A stretch of 64,000 bases of DNA from Nonomuraea polychroma (lineage in GTDB: Bacteria; Actinomycetota; Actinomycetes; Streptosporangiales; Streptosporangiaceae). The translations under genes were made by a program, and so were the position numbers. Below, piece by piece: positions 58,330-64,000 of the stretch. The stretch's first letter is position 1; every line of letters begins with the position of its first letter. The notes beneath the pieces were generated by a model. It had not been told where the DNA came from and searched no databases. It was given only the letters and a program-made list of their open reading frames with translations. The DNA lies in NCBI RefSeq assembly GCF_004011505.1, contig NZ_SAUN01000001.1, positions 7,157,501 to 7,221,500 on the forward strand. Reading direction: 5' to 3'.

Positions 58330-59871
58330 GTGCCTGGATGGCCGACCGTCGATCGCGCCGATGATCAGGAGCTCGTGGAGGCTCTGCGGCGCGCGGACGC
58401 CGACGCTCCCGCCAAGCTCTTCGACTCCTACGCCGAGCGGCTGTACGACTACGCCTTCTCCCTGGCCGGAGAGCGGGACCTGGCGACGGACGCCGTGCAC
58501 GACGCCCTCGTCACCGCGCAGGGGTGCATGGAGCGACTGAAGGAGCCGGGCCGGCTGCGGGCCTGGCTGTACGCGCTGACCAGGTTTCAGGTGCGCGCCA
58601 GGTTGGCGCACCGGGACGCACCTGCCCACGACCTTCCCGACCTGGAGGAGCAGGCGGATCCCGAATTGGCGGACCTGGTTCACGAGACGCTGGGCGAGCT
58701 CGGCCGGACCGAGCGCGAAGTCCTGGAGCTGTCGCTGCGCCATGGCCTGACCCCGTCCGAGGCCGGCGCGGTGCTGGCGCTGACCTCGCGACAGGCGGCC
58801 GCCAAGCTGGGGCGGGCCCGCGAGCATCTGGAGATCGCCGCGGCGGCCGTGGTGCTGGCCAGGACGGGCCGGGCGCATTGCCCGGACCTGTCGGCCATGG
58901 TCGACTCGTGGGAGGGGCCGCTCACGCCACTGCTGCGGCGGCGGTTGTCGGGGCACATCGGCGGCTGCGAGGTGTGCACCGAAGGACGGCACCGGCAGGT
59001 CTCGGCCGGGCGGCTCCTGGACATGGTGCCGGTCGCGTTCCCGCCGATCTCCCTGCGCCGCCGGGTGATCGACACGTGCCTCAGCCCGGAGCGCGGCCAG
59101 ACCCGTACGCTGATCATGGACCGCGGGGACACCTTCGACCGGGCCGGGTTCCCCGTGCCGGCCGAGCGGCGCACGCGGCGGCGCCGGCCGCGCCGCCTGG
59201 CGCCGGTGGTGCTGGCGGGCGCGGCGGTGCTGGCCGCGACGGGCGCCATGGTCGTGATCAACGGCGGGGAGGCGTCGAACACCACCGCCCTGCAGTTCGC
59301 CCCCTCCCCCACCCTCCCCGCCGAGGAGAGCCCGACGCCCGAGGCCGTGCCCGACCAGGACGACCTGACTCCTTCGCCGGCGCCGACCCCCAGCGCCGGC
59401 CAGTCGGCCAGGCCCACGCCGGAAGGGCAGCCGGCCGCCTCGCGACCGAGCACCAGGCCCGCGGCCGCGCCCACGGCCACCCGCCGCAGGCCCGCGGCGC
59501 CTGGCGCCCGGCTCGGCGTCTCATGCCCGGAGGCGCTCGACGGCGCGGCCAAGATCGGGCTCAGTGCGCGCAACGCCTCGGTGTCCTGGGTGGCGACCGG
59601 CTCGCAAGGGCTGGACGTGTTCCCGGCGAGCGGGTCGATCAAGAACGGCGGCTCGGTGACGATCTGGGTGACCGTGATCGACCCGAACGACGCCGGCACG
59701 GGCCGGGTCTCCTTCACCTCGAACGGCGGCACCGCGACCTGCTCGCTGTCCTGGGACGGCCGGGAGCCCCAGGCGTCCGACCCACCGACCGACGAACCGA
59801 CGCCCACGCCGGAGCCCACCGCATCCCCTAGCGAGATGGAGACGTCGTCAGTGGAGAGCATGAACGGGTAA
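58330..59871 (+). CDS. ECF sigma factor fused to a membrane/extracellular tail
   Basis: 513 aa from the GTG at 58330 (GGGGAGGG upstream). Sigma region 2 (DAPAKLFDSYAERLYDYAFSLAG, about 15-85) and region 4 (LGELGRTEREVLELSLRHGLTPSEAGAVLAL, about 115-170) come first. A zinc-finger-like HIGGCEVC (near 215), a helix (VVLAGAAVLAATGAMVVI, near 293) and a proline/threonine-rich stalk follow. A BACON-like domain comes next (SVSWVATGSQGLDVFPASGSI, about 400-490), then a Pro/Glu-rich end. This matches ECF groups where an anti-sigma-like module is covalently attached, so release probably needs proteolysis or a surface signal. Confidence 0.82.
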   Translation: MPGWPTVDRADDQELVEALRRADADAPAKLFDSYAERLYDYAFSLAGERDLATDAVHDALVTAQGCMERLKEPGRLRAWLYALTRFQVRARLAHRDAPAHDLPDLEEQADPELADLVHETLGELGRTEREVLELSLRHGLTPSEAGAVLALTSRQAAAKLGRAREHLEIAAAAVVLARTGRAHCPDLSAMVDSWEGPLTPLLRRRLSGHIGGCEVCTEGRHRQVSAGRLLDMVPVAFPPISLRRRVIDTCLSPERGQTRTLIMDRGDTFDRAGFPVPAERRTRRRRPRRLAPVVLAGAAVLAATGAMVVINGGEASNTTALQFAPSPTLPAEESPTPEAVPDQDDLTPSPAPTPSAGQSARPTPEGQPAASRPSTRPAAAPTATRRRPAAPGARLGVSCPEALDGAAKIGLSARNASVSWVATGSQGLDVFPASGSIKNGGSVTIWVTVIDPNDAGTGRVSFTSNGGTATCSLSWDGREPQASDPPTDEPTPTPEPTASPSEMETSSVESMNG

Positions 59872-60156
59872 AGCTCACGCCACGTAACAGTAGACTCATA
59901 TTTAGACGACAATCAGGGATATATCGGACCCCCACTCGAAGACACCAGGCCTCATAGGGCATTCTGGTGTGCTTGGGGGCCGCGTCGGGTCCGGAGACCG
60001 CTTTACCGTGTGTTGAACGTCACACAAGAAATCTCCGCCTGCCGGTAAACCGGAGCGCGTCGCCAAGCGTCGGCATTGACGTGTCCGGCGCGGATTGGTC
60101 CCATGAACTGGCGATCAACCGCGCTTTTACCAGTAGGAGCAGGAGAGATACAGGAG

Positions 60157-60528
60157 ATGCTCAGGCAGCACCGCAGAGCCCTCGCCTGGTTGGTGGGGCT
60201 CGCCTGCATAGCGGGAGCGGTAGTGGCGCTCTTCGACATCGAGACGCCGCTGCGCCCGTTCCTGATCTCCTTGTTCCTTCTGGTGGTTCCAGGTGCGGCC
60301 GTCGTGGGACTGTTGCGTGATCGTGACCCACTGGCCGCACTATCCGTAGGAGCCGCGGCAAGTCTCGTACTGAACGTGCTTCTCGCCGAGGCCATGCTGC
60401 TCTTCGGCGCATGGTCGCCTCGGGCCGGCGTGGCGACGGTCGCCGTGCTCGGCGGCTTCATGTACGTGCTCCGCGTCTTGTACCGGGGGAAGAGCATGCA
60501 GACCGAACAGGGGGCCAGGGCAAGGTGA
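60157..60528 (+). CDS. small membrane protein, polysaccharide cluster
   Basis: About 123 aa from ATG 60157 (a TTG at 60076 is the only earlier start). Four hydrophobic segments (WLVGLACIAGAVVALF, FLISLFLLVVPGAAVVGLL, AALSVGAAASLVLNVLLAEAMLLF, VATVAVLGGFMYVL). Basic C terminus. It overlaps the acetyltransferase gene by four bases (GTGA), so the two are coupled. Possibly a membrane scaffold for surface-glycan assembly. Confidence 0.7.
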   Translation: MLRQHRRALAWLVGLACIAGAVVALFDIETPLRPFLISLFLLVVPGAAVVGLLRDRDPLAALSVGAAASLVLNVLLAEAMLLFGAWSPRAGVATVAVLGGFMYVLRVLYRGKSMQTEQGARAR

Positions 60529-61655
60529 ACATCCAGGTAGTTCGGCCGGGAGAGCTCGGGGACTCCGAGCGCGCCCGATGGCGTGAGCTGCAGAAGGCCG
60601 ACCCGAGTCTGGACAACCCGTTCCTGTCGGTCGAGTTCGCCGTGGCGATGGACCGCTTGCGCGACTACGTGAGGGTGGCGGTCGTCTCCGACGGAAGCGG
60701 CATCAAGGGATTCTTCCCGTACGAGCGGCACAGCTTCGGCATCGGCAAACCGCTCGGCGGCTTCCTCACCACCTGCCACGGCCTGATCTCGGCCCCCGAA
60801 CTGAAGCTGGACGCGAAGGCCCTGCTGCGGGCCTGCAAGCTCAGCGTGTTCGACTTCGACCACCTGGTGGCCGGGCAGCCGACGTTCGCCCCCTACGAGC
60901 AGGACGTGCGCCCGGCTCCGGTCATGGACTTCACCTCCGGCTTCGAGGCCTGGATCGAGCAGGTCAAGGTCAACTCGCCGAAGAACCTCAAGACCGTGCG
61001 TTACAAGGAACGCAAGCTCGGCCGCGAGCAGGGTGAGCTGCGCTTCGAATGGGCCTCGGCCGACCCCGAGGTGATGCGCACGCTGCTGGCCTGGAAGTCG
61101 GACCAGTATCGGAGAACTGGCCGGGTGGACAGATTCGCCCAGCCGTGGATCGTCGAATTGACCGACATGATGCATGCCGAGAACTCATCGGACTTCGCAG
61201 GTGTCCTGACCATGCTTTATGCCGGTGACGTCCCGGTCGCCGGACATTTCGGCCTCCGTACGGCCACCACGCTTGTAGGGTGGTTCCCCGCCTACGACAC
61301 CGAGTACGCCCGCTATTCGCCTGGCATCGTGCATCATCTCCAGATGGCCGAGGCCGCCGCGAAGAGCGGTCTGCACATGGTGGACATGGGCAAGGGCGGC
61401 AAGGAGTACAAAGACTGGCTCAAGAGCGGGGTCCTGTACGTTGCCGAAGGCCGTATCTCCCGACCGTCCGCGACGGCGGCGGTCCACTGGGTCGGCCGAA
61501 CTCCTTTCAACAAGGCCCGAACAATTGTCATGGATCGACCGTCTCTTTATAAGGCGGCCGACCGTGTCCTCAAGGGCTTCGGTCGGGTGCGCACCTCGAT
61601 GCAGCAGCAGGAGCCATCCAACGCCGTAGTCAAGGAACCGACCGGAGCACGCTGA
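60525..61655 (+). CDS. CelD/BcsL-type GNAT acetyltransferase
   Basis: 376 aa, GTG start. Two GNAT-like halves as in FemAB/CelD proteins; the second carries NLKTVRYKERKLGREQGELRFEWASAD and YAGDVPVAGHFGLRTATTLVGWFPAYDTEYARYSPGIVHHLQMAEAAAKSG, the conserved CelD block. These enzymes acylate polysaccharide or lipid-linked sugars at the inner membrane face. Upstream and downstream genes confirm a polysaccharide context. Confidence 0.85.
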   Translation: MNIQVVRPGELGDSERARWRELQKADPSLDNPFLSVEFAVAMDRLRDYVRVAVVSDGSGIKGFFPYERHSFGIGKPLGGFLTTCHGLISAPELKLDAKALLRACKLSVFDFDHLVAGQPTFAPYEQDVRPAPVMDFTSGFEAWIEQVKVNSPKNLKTVRYKERKLGREQGELRFEWASADPEVMRTLLAWKSDQYRRTGRVDRFAQPWIVELTDMMHAENSSDFAGVLTMLYAGDVPVAGHFGLRTATTLVGWFPAYDTEYARYSPGIVHHLQMAEAAAKSGLHMVDMGKGGKEYKDWLKSGVLYVAEGRISRPSATAAVHWVGRTPFNKARTIVMDRPSLYKAADRVLKGFGRVRTSMQQQEPSNAVVKEPTGAR

Positions 61656-61796
61656 GCGCTCCACAAAACCCGCAGCCACACCCTCACTCCACAGGACCCT
61701 TCAATGCACCGTTCACCGGTTTCGCCATTCCCGCAGCACCCGGGGCTGGCCTCGTCCGGCCGGCAGCGCAGGGCCCCGGAAGGATAATTCCTCGCC

Positions 61797-62630
61797 ATGA
61801 GTCCCGAGATCACCAAGCACAACGGCAAGGTCCACTCCTCGCCCCTCCGGTCGATGCCGCCACCGACGAGCTTCACGCCGGTCACACCTCACCTGGCCAT
61901 TTCACCGACGGTGAGCGTGGTCGTGCCCGCGATGAACGAGGCCGAGAACCTCCCGCACGTCTTCGCCACGATCCCGCAGTGGATCGACGAGATCGTGCTC
62001 GTCGACGGCAACTCCGTCGACGACACGGTGGCCGTTGCCAAGCGGCTGCGGCCCAACGTGAAGATCGTCACGCAGACGGGCAAGGGCAAGGGCGACGCCC
62101 TGGCCGCCGGTTTCGCCGCGTGCACGAGCGACATCATCGTCATGATCGACGCCGACGGCTCCACCGACGGCCGCGAGATCATCAACTTCGTGGGCGCGCT
62201 GGTGACGGGCGCCGACTTCGTCAAGGGGTCGCGCTACGCCTCCGGGGGCGGCAGCGACGACCTGACGCTGAACCGGCGCCTGGGCAACAAGGTCCTCACC
62301 GGCATCGTCAACATCATGTACAACACCAAGTACACCGACCTGTGCTACGGCTACAACGCTTTCTGGGCCCGCCACCTGGACGTGCTCAACCTCGACTGCG
62401 ACGGCTTCGAGGTGGAGACGCTGATGAACGTGCGGGCCGCCAAGGCCGGGCTGAAGGTGCACGAGGTGCCGAGCCACGAGCGCAACCGCATTCACGGCGA
62501 GAGCAACCTGCGCGCCGTACGAGATGGCTTCCGCGTGCTCAAGACCATCCTGAAGGAGTGGCGTCGCCAGCCCGCTCCCGCTCAGCCTGAGCCGACCGCC
62601 ACCCCTGCCGCTGACCGAGGCGTCGCTTAA
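61797..62630 (+). CDS. GT2 family glycosyltransferase (DPM-like)
   Basis: 277 aa. GT-A nucleotide-sugar domain: VSVVVPAMNEAENLPHVF, EIVLVDGNSVDDTVAVAKRL, then VMIDADGSTDGREIINFV with the metal-binding DxD and the acceptor region CYGYNAFWARHLDVLNLDCDGFEVET. It resembles polyprenyl-phosphate mannosyl/glucosyl transferases without membrane helices. The C-terminal tail is proline/alanine-rich. Confidence 0.88.
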   Translation: MSPEITKHNGKVHSSPLRSMPPPTSFTPVTPHLAISPTVSVVVPAMNEAENLPHVFATIPQWIDEIVLVDGNSVDDTVAVAKRLRPNVKIVTQTGKGKGDALAAGFAACTSDIIVMIDADGSTDGREIINFVGALVTGADFVKGSRYASGGGSDDLTLNRRLGNKVLTGIVNIMYNTKYTDLCYGYNAFWARHLDVLNLDCDGFEVETLMNVRAAKAGLKVHEVPSHERNRIHGESNLRAVRDGFRVLKTILKEWRRQPAPAQPEPTATPAADRGVA

Positions 62631-62641
62631 GAAGGATCGTT

Positions 62642-63583
62642 GTGAACACGTCTGTTGTCATCTGCGTCTACACCGAGGACCGGTGGGAGGACATCAGGCA
62701 GGCAGTCGAGTCGGTCGAGAACCAGACACGCCCGGCACACGAGCTGATCCTGGTGGTCGACCACAACCCCGACCTGCACCTCAAGCTCAAGCTTGAATAC
62801 CCGCAGGCCATCGTGGTGGAGAACAGCCACGAGCAGGGGCTGTCCGGCGGCAAGAACACCGGTGTGGCCACGGCCAACGGTGAGATCGTCGCCTTCCTCG
62901 ACGACGACGCCGTCGCCGACCCCGGGTGGCTGGAGGCTTTGGAGGAGGGCTTCCAGGAACCGGATGTGGTGGGCGTCGGCGGCCGTACCGATCCCGTATG
63001 GGCGTCGGGGGTGCGGCCGCGGTGGTTCCCGTACGAGTTCGACTGGACGGTCGGGTGCACGTACCGCGGCATGCCGTCGGTGCGCGCGCCCATCCGCAAC
63101 GTGATGGGCGGCAACGCGGCGTTCCTGCGTGACGTGGTCGCCGAGGTGGGCGGGTTCCACAGCGGCATCGGGCGCAGTGTGCAGGGACGCAAGTCGCGCC
63201 CGCTGGGCTGCGAGGAGACGGAGTTCTGCATCCGGCTGAGCCAGCGCAAGCCGGGCTCGGTCATGTTGTTCGAGCCGCGTGCGGTGATCGGGCACAAGGT
63301 GTCCAGGCAGCGCGAGCGGTTCGCGTACTTCAGGTCGAGGTGCTACGCGGAGGGGCTGTCTAAGGCCCTGGTGACGCAGGAGGTGGGCACCCAGGACGGG
63401 CTGGCCAGCGAGCGGGCGCACGCGCTCAAGACACTGCCGCTGGGCGCGCTGCGCGGGGTCGGCGAGGCATTCCGCGGCGACCTGGGCGGGCTCGGCCGGG
63501 CGGCCGCGATCGTCATCGGGCTGGCCTGGACGACCTGGGGTTATGTGGTGGGTTCCGTACGGCTTAAGGTGGCGCGATCATGA
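62642..63583 (+). CDS. GT2 family glycosyltransferase
   Basis: 313 aa, GTG start with AAGGATCG upstream. Inverting GT-A domain: SVVICVYTEDRWEDIRQAVES, GKNTGVATANGEIVAFLDDDAVADPGWLEAL (DxD), VMGGNAAFLRDVVAEVGGF and a carboxy-terminal helix (AAIVIGLAWTTWGYVVGSV) that may sit in the membrane. 11 bases after the first GT2; it overlaps the deacetylase start by four bases. Confidence 0.9.
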   Translation: MNTSVVICVYTEDRWEDIRQAVESVENQTRPAHELILVVDHNPDLHLKLKLEYPQAIVVENSHEQGLSGGKNTGVATANGEIVAFLDDDAVADPGWLEALEEGFQEPDVVGVGGRTDPVWASGVRPRWFPYEFDWTVGCTYRGMPSVRAPIRNVMGGNAAFLRDVVAEVGGFHSGIGRSVQGRKSRPLGCEETEFCIRLSQRKPGSVMLFEPRAVIGHKVSRQRERFAYFRSRCYAEGLSKALVTQEVGTQDGLASERAHALKTLPLGALRGVGEAFRGDLGGLGRAAAIVIGLAWTTWGYVVGSVRLKVARS

Positions 63584-64000
63584 TCCGCGTTCCGATCCTG
63601 ATGTACCACTCCGTCACGGACAGCCCCAATGACGAGACCCGCCCGCATGCGGTGCGGCCCTCGGACCTGGACGAGCAGCTCGCCTACCTGAAGGAGAGCG
63701 GTTTCACCCCGCTCACGCTGGGCGACCTGGTGGCGGCGCTCAACAAGATCGACGGCCACGCCGTGCCGGAGAAGCCGGTCGTGGTCACCTTCGACGACGG
63801 CTACGCCGACTTCCACAGCAAGGCGCTGCCGCTGCTCGACAAGCACAGCTTCCCCGCCACGGTCTTCCTGACCAGCGGCTGGGTCTCCGACGCGGGCAAG
63901 GACGCCGCGGGCCGGCCACTGGACGACATGTTGTCCTGGGGCCAGGCCCGCGAGGCCGCGCAGACCGGCATCGAGATCGGCGGCCACAGCCACAGCCACC
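63580..64000 (+). CDS. polysaccharide deacetylase (NodB type), cut by window edge
   Basis: ATG at 63580; 140 codons visible. NodB-fold motifs MYHSVTD, VVVTFDDGYADFHSKALPLL (metal Asp) and the HxxxH-type GGHSHSH at the edge. It removes acetyl groups from a GlcNAc-containing polymer. It continues the transfer cluster of two GT2 enzymes, so the product is probably a deacetylated exopolysaccharide or modified cell-wall glycan. The C-terminal half is missing. Confidence 0.9.
   Translation, partial: MIRVPILMYHSVTDSPNDETRPHAVRPSDLDEQLAYLKESGFTPLTLGDLVAALNKIDGHAVPEKPVVVTFDDGYADFHSKALPLLDKHSFPATVFLTSGWVSDAGKDAAGRPLDDMLSWGQAREAAQTGIEIGGHSHSH

Overview
The window is very GC-rich, densely coding DNA with many GTG starts and 4-base ATGA/GTGA gene overlaps. 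It carries families typical of filamentous actinobacteria: SARP/BTAD regulators, a NIT-domain kinase with a DUF742 partner, DUF4235, DUF1707, DUF4184 and a MEDS-domain anti-sigma ATPase. I infer an actinomycete, probably Streptosporangiales (Nonomuraea-like). The exact genus is a guess. No phage, transposase, CRISPR array or rRNA operon is visible.

Layout. 1-6 kb: a frameshifted SARP gene, an inositol-phosphate-synthase-like gene, a LuxR/LAL regulator divergent from an MFS pump, and a papain-like amidase. 6-20 kb: an orphan family 5 solute-binding lipoprotein, a kinase-DUF742 pair (reduced conservon), then a seven-gene operon on the minus strand (DUF917, hydantoinase/oxoprolinase, binding protein, two permeases, two ATPases). 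Divergent from it are a degenerate tRNA-Met-like sequence, an RpiB-like isomerase, a zinc ribbon and an AtzC/CodA-like amidohydrolase. 20-29 kb: tex with a long G/R-rich tail, a PD-(D/E)XK (Rpn-like) gene with a duplicated 3' end, and a TetR repressor divergent from a saccharopine-dehydrogenase-like and IlvD-like pair. 29-38 kb: a STAS-sigma factor pair, a phosphotriesterase-like hydrolase, a second-type methionyl-tRNA synthetase with a putative Met leader peptide, a universal stress protein, MerR-aldo/keto reductase, and a MEDS anti-sigma ATPase. 38-47 kb: a DUF2079 membrane protein, a maleylpyruvate-isomerase-like pseudogene, GT4 and PIG-L genes sharing a palindromic promoter, a YbhN-type membrane protein, and a large SARP-ATPase-TPR regulator with a TTA codon. 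47-56 kb: an iron-box-preceded DedA protein, DUF1508, a D,D-carboxypeptidase, a 36-bp tandem repeat array, a LacI regulator divergent from a 59-aa gene with a double palindrome between, DUF4235, a sulfatase, a SpoU methyltransferase and DUF4184. 56-64 kb: a membrane VWA protein, an ECF sigma factor fused to a membrane/extracellular tail, and the start of a surface-polysaccharide cluster that runs off the right edge.

The best candidates for something undescribed are: the 10-residue leader peptide with tandem Met codons and alternative hairpins ahead of the methionyl-tRNA synthetase gene (33.2-33.3 kb); the 36-bp hairpin array (49.0-49.2 kb); an 18-bp-arm perfect palindrome inside a glycosyltransferase gene (40.7 kb); the paired CTTAAT-N2-ATTAAG operators (50.2 kb); and the membrane-tethered ECF sigma factor next to a VWA sensor-like protein (56.4-59.9 kb). 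Intergenic stretches without a listed feature are all under about 300 bases, and I saw nothing convincing in them beyond what is listed.
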